From positions 584,742 through 648,741 of the forward strand of contig NZ_QSNG01000001.1 of the NCBI RefSeq assembly GCF_003416765.1: a stretch of DNA of 64,000 nt, written 5' to 3'. Shown in pieces: positions 22,829 to 31,460 of the stretch (its first letter is position 1; each line of letters starts with the position of its first letter). This stretch comes from Paratractidigestivibacter faecalis. GTDB lineage: Bacteria > Actinomycetota > Coriobacteriia > Coriobacteriales > Atopobiaceae. The translations under genes were made by a program, and so were the position numbers. The notes beneath the pieces were generated by a model that saw only the letters and a list, made by a program, of their open reading frames with translations, did no database searches and was not told the origin of the DNA.

Positions 22829-25687
22829 CTACTTGGCTGCCGGGCTCGGGCTCATCGGAGCGGGCGCCTCGGTGGGGTCGCCGTGCAGGGCCTTCTCGGG
22901 CGTGATGGGCAGCGTGCGCACGTAGTTGCCCGTCGCGTGCGCCACGGCGCTGGCGATGGCCGGCGACGGCGTGTTGATGACGACCTCGCCGATGGACTTG
23001 GCGCCGAAGGGGCCCGTGGGCTCGTAGCTGGGCATGAACTCGACGCGCACGTCCGGCACGTCCATGCGCGTCGGGATCTTGTACTGCATGAAGGAGTCCG
23101 TGCGCATGCGGCCGCGGGCGTCATAGGAGACGTCCTCGCTCATGGCCATGCCGATGCCCTGAACCAGGCCGCCCTCCACCTGCACGCGCGCCAGGTTGGT
23201 GTTGATGACCGTTCCGCAGTCCACGACGGCCGCGTAGTCGGTGAGCTCGTACTTGCCGGTGAGCTTGTCCACCTCGACCTCGGCCACGGCGGCGATGAAC
23301 GGCGGGGGAGACTGCGGCTGGGTGTTGGAGCCGTGGCCGGACAGCATGCCTGGCTGCAGGCCAAAGCCGATGGCGCGGTTGGCCAGCTCGGCAACAGACA
23401 TGCGCTGCTTGCCGTCGGCGGTGCAGACGGTGCCGGAGTCAAACTCCACGGCGTCGAGCGGCAGGTCCCACCAGGCTGCGGCTTGGGCGCGGATCTTCTC
23501 GATGAGGTCTCGGGCGGCCTTGACCACGGCGCCGCCGGTGGTGTAGGTGCCGGAGGAGGCGTAGGCGCCCGTGTCGAAGGGCGAGGTGTCGGTGTCGACG
23601 CCCTTGGTGACCACGTGGTCCACGTCGCAGCCCAGGACCTCGGCCGCGATCTGGGCCAGGATGGTGTCCGCGCCGGTGCCCACGTCGGTGGCGCCGATCT
23701 TGAGCACGTAGAAGCCGTCGTCCTCGAGGGTGATGTCGACGTTGGCGATGTCGCAGTTGGAGATGCCTGACCCCTGCATGGTGAGGGCCACGCCGATGGC
23801 GCGGACCTTGTCGCCCAGGTCCTCGCGAAGCGGGCGACGGCTCCAGCCGGTGAGCTGCATGACGCGCTTCAGGCAGTCGTCGGCGCGGCAGCTGCGGAGG
23901 GGCTCCTCGCCCAGCTGCCAGAGGGTCTCGCCGGGCTTGACCAGGTTCTTCAGGCGCAGCTCGCAGGGGTCCATGCCCAGCTTGTCGGCAAGCTCGTTGA
24001 CGGCGGACTCCACGGCAAAGCAGCCCTGCGTTGCGCCGTAGCCGCGGTAGGCGCCACCCGGCATGATGTTGGTGTAGACCACGTCGTAGGCAAAGCGGCT
24101 GGCGGCGCGGTTGTAGAGCGGCAGGGACTTGGCGCCCACCAGGCCGATGGTGGTTGTCCCGTGGTAGCCGTAGGCACCCGCGTTGGAGAGCGCGTAGAGA
24201 TCGATGCCGGTGATGGTGCCGTCCTTCTTGGCGCCCAGGCGCACGTGCATGCGCATCTTGTGGCGGGAGTTGGAGCAGCTCATGGTCTCCATGCGCGTGT
24301 AGATGCACTTGCAGGGGCGCCCGGTCTTCCACGCCGCAAACGCCGAGAAGACCTCGTTGCAGCCGGTCTGCTTGGCGCCAAAGCCGCCACCCACGCGCGG
24401 CTTGATGACGCGCACCTGGCTCTTGGGGATGCCCAGGGCATTGGCGACCTGGCGGCGGATGTGGAAGGGCACCTGCGTGGAGGCCACCACCGTGAGGCGC
24501 CCGAAGGCGTCCACGTAGGCGTAGGAGCGCATGGTCTCCATCATGGCCTGCTCGGCGGCCTGGGTGTGGTAGTCGTTCTCGATGACGACGTCGGCCTCGG
24601 CAAGGGCGGCGTCGACGTCGCCGTGCTCGTGGACGTCGTGGGCCACGAGGTTGCGCGCCGGGTCTCCCGTGCGGTCGGCGCCGTAGGACCAGTCGGCCTC
24701 GTTGTGGATGACGGTGGCGTTGTCCAGCGCCTTCTCCATGTCAAGCACGGCGGGGAGCTTCTCGTAGGTCACCTTCACCAGCTTGACGGCCTCCGAGGCC
24801 GCCTCCTCGGTCTCGGCGACGACCATGGCCACCTCGTCGCCCACGTAGCGCACGTGGGTTTCCAGGATGCGGGTGTCGTAGGGGCTGCACTCCAGGAAGG
24901 ACTGGCCGGCCAGCGTGAAGCGGCTGGACGGCACGTCGTCGGGGGTGTAGACGGCCACCACGCCCGGCACGGCGAGCGCGCGGGCGGTGTCGACCTTGGT
25001 CACCAGGGCGTGCGCCTGGCCGCTGCGGACGAGCTTGACCACCAGAGCGTTCTCGGGCGCGAGGTCGTCGGTGTAGACGGGGCGTCCCGCAAGGAGGCTC
25101 TCGGCGTCCTTCTTGACCACCGGGCGCGAGAGGGTGCTGCCGCGGTCCTCCGCGGTCACGCCCTTGCTCGCGGCCTTGACCTGCGCCTCGGCTTGCGCAG
25201 CTGCCTCGGAGCGCGCGGAGATCCTTCCGTCGGGGCTCTTGTGGCGGGCCAGGAAGCGGCGGATGGCGCGCATCTGGCTGGCGTATCCGGAGCAGCGGCA
25301 CAGGTTGCCGGAGAGGAAGCGGCGGATGGTCTCGTCGTCGGCGTCGGGATACTTGCGGTCGAGCGCCAGGACGTCCATCTCGAGGCCGGGGGAGCAGAAG
25401 CCGCACTGCTCGGCGCCCTCCTCGGCCATGCAGCGGGCAAACTCCTCGCGCGCGGCGCCCACGCCCTCGAGCGTGGTGACGCTGTGGCCGTCGACGCGGG
25501 CCATGAGGACGGAGCAGGAGAGCACCGGCTCGTCGTCCATCCATACGGTGCACAGGCCGCAGGAGCTGGTCTCGCAGCCGCACTTGACGGACTTGAGGGC
25601 GTGCTCTCGGCAATAGGAGAAGAGCGTCTGGTCTGCGGGGACGTCCTCGGTGACCGGACGCCCGTTGAGCGTGAAGCTGATTATCAT
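22829..25687 (-). CDS. Molybdenum hydroxylase, fused [2Fe-2S] and molybdopterin subunit (XdhD/YgfN type)
   Basis: A 952-residue xanthine-dehydrogenase-family enzyme. The N-terminal 160 residues carry two [2Fe-2S] clusters (SVKCGCETSSCGLCTVW and EQCGFCSPG ... NLCRCSGY). The rest is the molybdopterin subunit, with PRVGGGFGAKQTG, GAYRGYGATQGCF and, near the C terminus, GPFGAKSIGEVVIN (catalytic Glu). Fusion of these two parts with a separate FAD protein resembles XdhD/YgfN, associated with selenium-dependent purine hydroxylases. ATG at 25687 shares a base with the stop of the FAD subunit gene. Substrate probably a purine or other N-heterocycle. No cofactor-insertion genes are adjacent. Confidence 0.88.
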   Translation of the reverse strand: MIISFTLNGRPVTEDVPADQTLFSYCREHALKSVKCGCETSSCGLCTVWMDDEPVLSCSVLMARVDGHSVTTLEGVGAAREEFARCMAEEGAEQCGFCSPGLEMDVLALDRKYPDADDETIRRFLSGNLCRCSGYASQMRAIRRFLARHKSPDGRISARSEAAAQAEAQVKAASKGVTAEDRGSTLSRPVVKKDAESLLAGRPVYTDDLAPENALVVKLVRSGQAHALVTKVDTARALAVPGVVAVYTPDDVPSSRFTLAGQSFLECSPYDTRILETHVRYVGDEVAMVVAETEEAASEAVKLVKVTYEKLPAVLDMEKALDNATVIHNEADWSYGADRTGDPARNLVAHDVHEHGDVDAALAEADVVIENDYHTQAAEQAMMETMRSYAYVDAFGRLTVVASTQVPFHIRRQVANALGIPKSQVRVIKPRVGGGFGAKQTGCNEVFSAFAAWKTGRPCKCIYTRMETMSCSNSRHKMRMHVRLGAKKDGTITGIDLYALSNAGAYGYHGTTTIGLVGAKSLPLYNRAASRFAYDVVYTNIMPGGAYRGYGATQGCFAVESAVNELADKLGMDPCELRLKNLVKPGETLWQLGEEPLRSCRADDCLKRVMQLTGWSRRPLREDLGDKVRAIGVALTMQGSGISNCDIANVDITLEDDGFYVLKIGATDVGTGADTILAQIAAEVLGCDVDHVVTKGVDTDTSPFDTGAYASSGTYTTGGAVVKAARDLIEKIRAQAAAWWDLPLDAVEFDSGTVCTADGKQRMSVAELANRAIGFGLQPGMLSGHGSNTQPQSPPPFIAAVAEVEVDKLTGKYELTDYAAVVDCGTVINTNLARVQVEGGLVQGIGMAMSEDVSYDARGRMRTDSFMQYKIPTRMDVPDVRVEFMPSYEPTGPFGAKSIGEVVINTPSPAIASAVAHATGNYVRTLPITPEKALHGDPTEAPAPMSPSPAAK

Positions 25688-26538
25688 CAGGCGGAAACCC
25701 CCTTGGGCTTGGCCGCCTCCGCGGCAAGCCTGAGCTCGGTGGCGACGTCTTGCTGGGCCGCTGCCTCCAGGATGGCGCGGCGGGAGAGGACCTCGGCCAG
25801 CTCGGCGCGGTAGGCGGCGCTGGCGCGGCGGTCGGTGCCGTAGTTGAGGTCGCGGGCGCGCTGACAGGCGGCGTCGAGCTCCTCCGGGCTGAAGCGCGCG
25901 GGAAGCCCCAGGTCCTCGCCCTCGAGGAACTTGGCCTTCTTGGGACGCGCGCCCACGGCAAGGTGCCACTGGCCGTCCCACAGCGCCGCGCAGGCGTTGA
26001 GCGTGGAGAAGTCCGTCGCGGAGTTGCGCAGGCACTGGAAGCTCGCGCGGTAGTCGTGCTTCTTGACGACGATGCGCTCGAGCACGTCGCGCGCCGCGCC
26101 GCCGTTGACGAAGTTGGCGAAGCGCATGGTGCCTGCGCCGGTGAACTCCACGTAGGTGTCAAGCGGCAGAAGCGAGGTCACGATGTCGGAGAAGCCCATG
26201 CGCGCGTAGGCGGACCCGCCCACAGTGGCGAGGTTCCTGAACTGCGTGCCGATGATGTCGTGGACGCCGTTGGTGAAGACCGAGCGCGTCATCTGGCGGA
26301 AGCCCTCGTGGTGCTCCAACTGGCCGAGGGTCACCATGGCGCCGATGACGAAGGAGTCCTCGGTCTCCTCGATTTCGTTGAGGCCGCAGCCGGAGAGGTC
26401 GATGCCCATCGGGACGGTGCGGTCCGAGAGGCGCAGCCACATCATGCCGCCTATGACGGTGGCGAGGCGGTTCTGCTGCAGGAGGTCGTATGCCTCCCGC
26501 GTGGTCTTGGGTCGGACGTACTGGTCAAAGCGCAGCAC
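25687..26538 (-). CDS. FAD-binding subunit of molybdenum hydroxylase
   Basis: A 283-residue CoxM/XdhB/YgfM-type flavoprotein passing electrons from the Fe-S clusters to NAD or another acceptor. Motifs VIGGMMWLRLSDR at the N terminus and NGVHDIIGTQFRNLATVGGSAYARMGFSD (FAD site, here split by my reading at about 105-130). Start GTG at 26538, four bases after GAGGAGG. First gene of a two-gene unit. The larger subunit follows with one-base overlap. Confidence 0.88.
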   Translation of the reverse strand: MLRFDQYVRPKTTREAYDLLQQNRLATVIGGMMWLRLSDRTVPMGIDLSGCGLNEIEETEDSFVIGAMVTLGQLEHHEGFRQMTRSVFTNGVHDIIGTQFRNLATVGGSAYARMGFSDIVTSLLPLDTYVEFTGAGTMRFANFVNGGAARDVLERIVVKKHDYRASFQCLRNSATDFSTLNACAALWDGQWHLAVGARPKKAKFLEGEDLGLPARFSPEELDAACQRARDLNYGTDRRASAAYRAELAEVLSRRAILEAAAQQDVATELRLAAEAAKPKGVSA

Positions 26539-26668
26539 TTGTCCTCCTCGTTCTAGTCATGGGTTGAACCTCAGCATGATAGCGCAGGTGAGAGGCCACA
26601 TTCAGCAAGACGGGCAACGCTCGTTGCACTTTCACGACTTCAACGTTGGCCCGCCGCAGCCGCAAAAA

Positions 26669-26706
26669 GGCGCCCGGCGAGAAGTGTGTTCTTCTCGCCG
26701 GGCGCC
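26669..26706 (-). terminator. Terminator of the ABC exporter operon
   Basis: GGCGCCCGGCGAGAAG pairs with its perfect inverse around six bases, followed on the minus strand by TTTTTGCG. The stem consists largely of an inverted pair of the GGCGAGAAG 9-mer. It lies 80 bases after the ABC stop; the 247-base spacer holds no gene. Confidence 0.88.
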
Positions 26707-26785
26707 TGACCTGCAAAATGATAAAAAATGGCCGTAAGTGATAAGTCCTTATCGCCGTGCGGACCGTCCCGGCCTTGCGGCCCGC

Positions 26786-28582
26786 CTACTCCGCCGGGGC
26801 GAACTGCGACTCGTAGATCTGGCGGTAGAGGCCGTCTTGGGCCAGCAGCTCCTCGTGGGTCCCCCGCTCGGCGATGCGGCCCTGGTCCACCACGCAGATG
26901 AGGTCGGCGTCGCGCACGGTGGAGAGGCGGTGGGCCACCACGAAGCTCGTGCGGCCGCGCATGAGGCGGTCGAAGGCGCGCTGCACCAGGACCTCGGTGC
27001 GGGTGTCGATGTTGCTCGTGGCCTCGTCCAGGATGAGCATCTGTGGCCGGGCGAGCATGACGCGGGCGATGCAGAGCAGCTGGCGCTGGCCGGCGGAGAT
27101 GGACTCGTTGCCGTCGAGCACCGTGTCGTAGCCCTGGGGCAGGCGGCTGATGAAGCCGTCGGCAAAGGCCTCGCGGGCCGCCTCGCGCACCTCCTCGTCG
27201 GTGGCGTCGGGCCGGCCGATGGCGATATTCTCGCGCACGGTGGCGCGGCGCACCCAGGTGTCCTGCAGGACCATGCCCCACGTGCCGCGCAGGCTCGCGC
27301 GGGCGAGGTCGCGCACGTCGTGGCCGTCCACGCGCACGGCGCCCGCATCCACGTCGTAGAAGCGCATGAGCAGGTTGATGAGGGTGGTCTTGCCGCAGCC
27401 GGTGTGGCCCACCAGGGCGATGCGCTGACCGGGTGCCACCTCGAGGTCGACGTCGGTGAGGACGGGACGCTCCGGCGCGTAGCCAAAGCGCACGTGGTCC
27501 AGGGTGACCGCGCCCGAGACCTCCCCCAGCTCCAGGGCGCCCTCGGCCTCCGGGAGCTGCGCGGGCTCGTCGACGAGCGCGAAGACGCGCTCGGCGCAGG
27601 CCACGGAGTTCTGCAGCTCGGTCACCACGCCCGTGATGTCGTTGAAGGGCTTGGCGTACTGGTCGGCGTAGGAGAGGAAGGCCGAAAGGCCGCCCACCGT
27701 GATGCCGCCGGAGAGCGCCACAAAGGCGCCGAAGACGCCCACGGCTGCGTACACCAGCGCGTTGGCAAAGCGCATGGTGGGGTTGGCCAGCGACGAGAAG
27801 AATACGGCCTTGAAGTTCTCGTCTCCCAGGGCGGCGTCCACCTCGTCGAAGCGCGCGCTCACGGCCTCGGCCATGCCGAATGCCTCCACGCTGGAGATTC
27901 CGCCGATCATCTCCTCGGTGAGGCCGGTGAGCTCTCCGCGCAGGCGGGTCTGCCCGGCAAAGTGGCGGCTGGCGTGGGACGAGATGAACTTGGCCGCCCA
28001 GACCGAGAACGGCGTGAGGAAGGTCACGACCAGCGCGATGGTGGCGTTCAGGCGGAACATGAAGACCAGGGTGACCACGATGGTGAGGACGCCGGTGGGC
28101 AGCTGCTGGAAGCCCATGACCAGGCCGTTGGTGAGCTGGTCCACGTCGGTCACTATGCGGCTGGTGAGGTCTCCGTGCTCGTGGGAGTCAATGTAGGAAA
28201 GCGGCATCTCCTGGATGTGGTCGAAGGCCTGGCGGCGTAGGTCGCAGGCCGCGTCGAAGGAGAGGCGGTTGGTGACGGCGGCAAGGCCCCACTGGCAGGC
28301 GAAGATGGCCACGATGGTGAGGGCGATGGCGCGCAGGCTCGCCGTCAGGCCGGCGAAGTCGACCTCGCCCGGCCCCACGACGCAGTCCACCGCCCGACCC
28401 GAGAGGGTGGGCAGCGCGAGCGTGCAGACCACCACGGCCACCACCAGGGCAAACGTGGCCGCGAGCTTTGCCGGGTGCGCCGAGAAGAGCCCGAGCATGC
28501 GGCGCACCGTGGACCTCCTGGCGCGCACGTCCTTCTCGCCGGCCTTGCCGGCCGTGGCGGCGGTTGCGTTCTTGTTGCTCAT
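26786..28582 (-). CDS. ABC exporter half-transporter B (permease-ATPase)
   Basis: A 598-residue type IV (LmrA/MsbA-like) half-transporter. After a charged N terminus, six helices span about 30-330. The nucleotide domain has Walker A GHTGCGKTTLIN, signature NESISAGQRQLLCIARV, Walker B MLILDEATSNIDT and H-loop FVVAHRLSTV. The signature reads SISAGQ instead of LSGGQ, a usual variant in one half of such pairs. GAGGAGG precedes ATG 28582, which overlaps the stop of the partner gene by four bases. The two form a heterodimeric exporter; substrate unknown. Confidence 0.92.
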   Translation of the reverse strand: MSNKNATAATAGKAGEKDVRARRSTVRRMLGLFSAHPAKLAATFALVVAVVVCTLALPTLSGRAVDCVVGPGEVDFAGLTASLRAIALTIVAIFACQWGLAAVTNRLSFDAACDLRRQAFDHIQEMPLSYIDSHEHGDLTSRIVTDVDQLTNGLVMGFQQLPTGVLTIVVTLVFMFRLNATIALVVTFLTPFSVWAAKFISSHASRHFAGQTRLRGELTGLTEEMIGGISSVEAFGMAEAVSARFDEVDAALGDENFKAVFFSSLANPTMRFANALVYAAVGVFGAFVALSGGITVGGLSAFLSYADQYAKPFNDITGVVTELQNSVACAERVFALVDEPAQLPEAEGALELGEVSGAVTLDHVRFGYAPERPVLTDVDLEVAPGQRIALVGHTGCGKTTLINLLMRFYDVDAGAVRVDGHDVRDLARASLRGTWGMVLQDTWVRRATVRENIAIGRPDATDEEVREAAREAFADGFISRLPQGYDTVLDGNESISAGQRQLLCIARVMLARPQMLILDEATSNIDTRTEVLVQRAFDRLMRGRTSFVVAHRLSTVRDADLICVVDQGRIAERGTHEELLAQDGLYRQIYESQFAPAE

Positions 28583-30312
28583 CGGCCTGCCTCCTCGCTC
28601 GTGAGCTGGGACTCGCAGATCTCCTTGTAGACCTCGCAGCTGGCCAGGAGCTCCTCGTGGGTGCCGAGGCCCGCCACCGCCCCGCCGTCCAGGACCAGGA
28701 TCTGGTCGCAGGAGCGCACGGCGGCCACGCGCTGCGAGATGGTGACGACGCAAGTGCCGGCGCAGTCGCGGCGGATGGCGCGGCGCAGGGCGGCGTCGGT
28801 GGCAAAGTCGAGGGCGCTCGCGGCGTCGTCCAGGATGAGGACGGAGGGACGGCGCACCAGGGTGCGGGCTATGGCCAGGCGCTGGCGCTGGCCGCCGGAG
28901 TAGTTGCGGCCGAACTGCTCGACGCGGGAGCCGAGGCCCTCGTCCTTGGAGGCCACCACGTCGGCGGCCTGGGCGGTCTCGACGGCAGACATGAGGTCGT
29001 CGTCGCCGGCGTCCTGGGCGCCCCAGCGCAGGTTGGAGGCTATGGTGCCGCCAAAGAGCTGGGGGTTCTGCTCCACGATGCCCACCTGCCGGCGCAGGCT
29101 TTGGCGCGTGACCGCGCGCACGTCGGCGCCGTTGACGCGGACGGTGCCGCCCGTGGCGTCGTAGAAGCGCATGAGGAGGGCCGCCAGCGTGGACTTGCCC
29201 GCGCCGGTGCCGCCGATGACGCCCAGCGTGGCGCCCGGCATGACCCTGAGGCTCACGTGGGAGAGGGAGTCTCCGGAGGCGCCGGGGTAGGCAAAGCTCA
29301 CGTCGTCGAGCTCCACGGCGGGGGTGCCCTCGGCGGGGGAGGGCGCCTCGGCGGTGCCGTCCGCCTGCGAGGGGACGGTGGCAAAGACGTCGTTGATGCG
29401 GCGCGCGCACGCGGAGGCCTTGGAGAGCATGGTGATGAGGTTGGTGAGCTTGAGGAGCTCGATGAGCGCCTGGGACACGTAGCTCACCAGGGCCACGAGC
29501 TGGCCCTGGGTGAGGCCGCCCACGTCAACCTGCAGGCCGCCCACCCACAGCAGGGCGATGAGCCCGAAGTTGACCACGGCGTAGGTGAGCGGGTTCACCA
29601 CGCCAGAGATGTCGCCCGTCCCCACCTGCATGTCTCGGACGCCGCCTGCCACCTGGGCAAACGTGTCCTTCTCGGCGCCCTCCTGGCGAAAGGCGCGCAG
29701 CACGCGGGCGCCCTCGAGGTTCTCGGCGGTCTTGAGGGTGACCTCGTCCAGGCCCTGCTGGATCTTGCGGTAGCGGCCGGTGGTCACGCGCATGAAGGCC
29801 AGGATGAGCCCCACGGCCACGACGGACGAGGCCAGAAGGCACGCCGCCTCCCAGCCGTCCACCAGGAAGGCCGAGACCACCGACCCCACCAGGACGAAGG
29901 GGATGCGCAGGATGAGGCGGAAGAACATGTTGAGGCCGTCCTGGGCCTGCTGGGTGTCGTTGGTGATGCGGGTCACCAGGCTCGCGCGGCCCAGGGCGTC
30001 AACGTCCTCGCGCGGCAGGCTCAGCACGTGGCGGAAGAGGTCGCTTCTGAGGCCGGTGCCAAAGTGGCTCGCCAGCTTTGACGAGTAGTACTGGGCCACG
30101 ATGGCCACCACGTAGCAGACCAGGGCTATGGCCGCCAGGACGGCGCCGTGCGACACGACGAAGCCGGCGTCGCGGCTGGCTATGCCGACGTCGATGATCT
30201 GTGCCATGACCAGGGGCGCGATGAGCTGGAGAATGGCCTCCAGCCCCTTGAACGTGGGCGCGAGCACGCACTCCAGGTAGTGCCCGCGAAGGTACCTTCT
30301 GAGCTTGAACAC
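28579..30312 (-). CDS. ABC exporter half-transporter A (permease-ATPase)
   Basis: A 577-residue partner subunit. It begins FKLRRYLRGHYLECVLAP and has six helices, then Walker A GGTGAGKSTLAALL, signature NYSGGQRQRLAIAR, and VLILDDAASALDF as Walker B. Here Asp replaces the catalytic Glu after the Walker B Asp (DD for DE), marking this as the degenerate ATP site of a heterodimer. The H-loop position has Gln (TISQRVAA) in place of His, in line with that. GTG at 30312 follows AGGAGG by four bases. Divergent from the LysR gene. Confidence 0.92.
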   Translation of the reverse strand: MFKLRRYLRGHYLECVLAPTFKGLEAILQLIAPLVMAQIIDVGIASRDAGFVVSHGAVLAAIALVCYVVAIVAQYYSSKLASHFGTGLRSDLFRHVLSLPREDVDALGRASLVTRITNDTQQAQDGLNMFFRLILRIPFVLVGSVVSAFLVDGWEAACLLASSVVAVGLILAFMRVTTGRYRKIQQGLDEVTLKTAENLEGARVLRAFRQEGAEKDTFAQVAGGVRDMQVGTGDISGVVNPLTYAVVNFGLIALLWVGGLQVDVGGLTQGQLVALVSYVSQALIELLKLTNLITMLSKASACARRINDVFATVPSQADGTAEAPSPAEGTPAVELDDVSFAYPGASGDSLSHVSLRVMPGATLGVIGGTGAGKSTLAALLMRFYDATGGTVRVNGADVRAVTRQSLRRQVGIVEQNPQLFGGTIASNLRWGAQDAGDDDLMSAVETAQAADVVASKDEGLGSRVEQFGRNYSGGQRQRLAIARTLVRRPSVLILDDAASALDFATDAALRRAIRRDCAGTCVVTISQRVAAVRSCDQILVLDGGAVAGLGTHEELLASCEVYKEICESQLTSEEAGR

Positions 30313-30468
30313 GTGACCTCCTATGCTTGGGACCGCCCTCAAGCCTAAACCCGTCATCGCCATGCGAGAAATACCAGTTTCTGCCTGCCGCTATACTCTC
30401 AAGGTATGGATGAGAAAAGGGGACAGTCCCTTTTTCTCGCTCGGCCCGTCAGGGGAGAGGTGAGGCGC

Positions 30469-31347
30469 GTGAACACCCGCCAGATGGAGTACTTCGTGGC
30501 CATAGCCGAGGAGCGTCAGATCACGGCCGCCGCGGCCCGGCTGCACATCTCCCAGCCACCCCTCTCGCGCGAGCTCGCCCGCATGGAGCGCGAGCTGGGC
30601 GTGCGCCTGGTGGTGCGCGGACCCAGGAGCGTGGAGCTCACCGAGGCCGGCAAGCTCCTCTACCGGCGCTGCCGCGAGGTGCTGGAGCTCACGGGCGCCA
30701 TGGAGCGCGAGGTGGAGAGCTTCGGCTCGGGCGGCTCGGGCGTGGTCTCGCTGGGGCTGGTCAGCTCCTCGGGGGCGTCCGTGCCGTCCGACGCCATGGC
30801 CCCCTTCGTGGACGACTACCCCAACGTGCGCTTTGACGTGCACGAGGGAAACACCTTCGAGGTCATAGACATGCTCAACCGCGGCATCGTCGAGCTGGGC
30901 TTTGTTCGCACGCCCTTCGAGCGCGGGCAGCTTTCCTGCCGCTACGGCGCGCCCGTGCCCATGGCGGCCGTCATGCCGGCTCGCTTTGCCGTGGGCGAGC
31001 GGCCGGACGTGGTGACGCTCGCCGAGCTGTCGGGCGTGCCGCTCGTGATCTACCGGCGCTACCAGGCGCTGCTTTCCGAGCGGTTCCGCCAGGCGGGGGC
31101 GAGGCTCGTGGTGGCGTGCCTGAACGACGACTCCCGCACCACGTGCAACTGGGCCCGCCGCGGCTTCGGCGTGGGGCTCGTGCCGCTCCAGATGTGCGAG
31201 ACCGTCAACATGGAGGGGCTTCTCGCCAAGCGCGTTGCGGACGAGGCCCTGGTCACGCGGCTTGCCCTGGTTCGCGAGCGGGGCCGCAGACTCTCCCCGG
31301 CCGGCGAGCGCTTTCTGGCGTGCTTCTCGTCCTGGTCTGAGGAGTGA
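30469..31347 (+). CDS. LysR family transcriptional regulator
   Basis: A 292-residue LysR regulator: N-terminal winged HTH (MEYFVAIAEERQITAAAARL then ISQPPLSRELARMERELG) and a periplasmic-binding-like effector domain (GVVSLGLVSSSGAS onward). I prefer GTG at 30469, preceded by GGAGAGG; an upstream ATG at 30406 would add residues from a repeat-like sequence (GGGGACAGTCCC flanked by GAGAAA/TTTCTC). TATACT (30392-30397) may be its -10. Divergent from the exporter pair, which it may control. Confidence 0.88.
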   Translation: MNTRQMEYFVAIAEERQITAAAARLHISQPPLSRELARMERELGVRLVVRGPRSVELTEAGKLLYRRCREVLELTGAMEREVESFGSGGSGVVSLGLVSSSGASVPSDAMAPFVDDYPNVRFDVHEGNTFEVIDMLNRGIVELGFVRTPFERGQLSCRYGAPVPMAAVMPARFAVGERPDVVTLAELSGVPLVIYRRYQALLSERFRQAGARLVVACLNDDSRTTCNWARRGFGVGLVPLQMCETVNMEGLLAKRVADEALVTRLALVRERGRRLSPAGERFLACFSSWSEE

Positions 31348-31399
31348 CGGGCGTCGCGTACGCACGGCCCCGCGGGCAGGCGGCCCCGGCGTGCTAGCA

Positions 31400-31438
31400 T
31401 TGCGTCCAAACGGATTCATCCGTCCGATTGGGACGCAA
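31400..31438 (+). promoter_or_regulatory. Nested hairpin in the feoB leader
   Basis: TTGCGTCC (31400-31407) pairs with GGACGCAA (31431-31438), enclosing ACGGAT-TC-ATCCGT (31410-31423). It ends 22 bases before the feoB start, next to the ribosome binding site. It could be a repressor site or an RNA control element; it does not match an iron-box consensus I know. Confidence 0.45.
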
Positions 31439-31460
31439 GGCGGGGAGAGGGACGCTGCGC

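Noticed and set aside
22829-26035. Extension of the molybdenum hydroxylase upstream to 26035
   Set aside because: The extra 116 codons lie out of frame inside the FAD subunit gene; the true start is at 25687 with a one-base overlap.
30406-30468. Upstream ATG start for the LysR gene
   Set aside because: The added residues are encoded by a GGGGACAG-type hairpin, while GTG 30469 has a good ribosome binding site and begins at the normal LysR N terminus.
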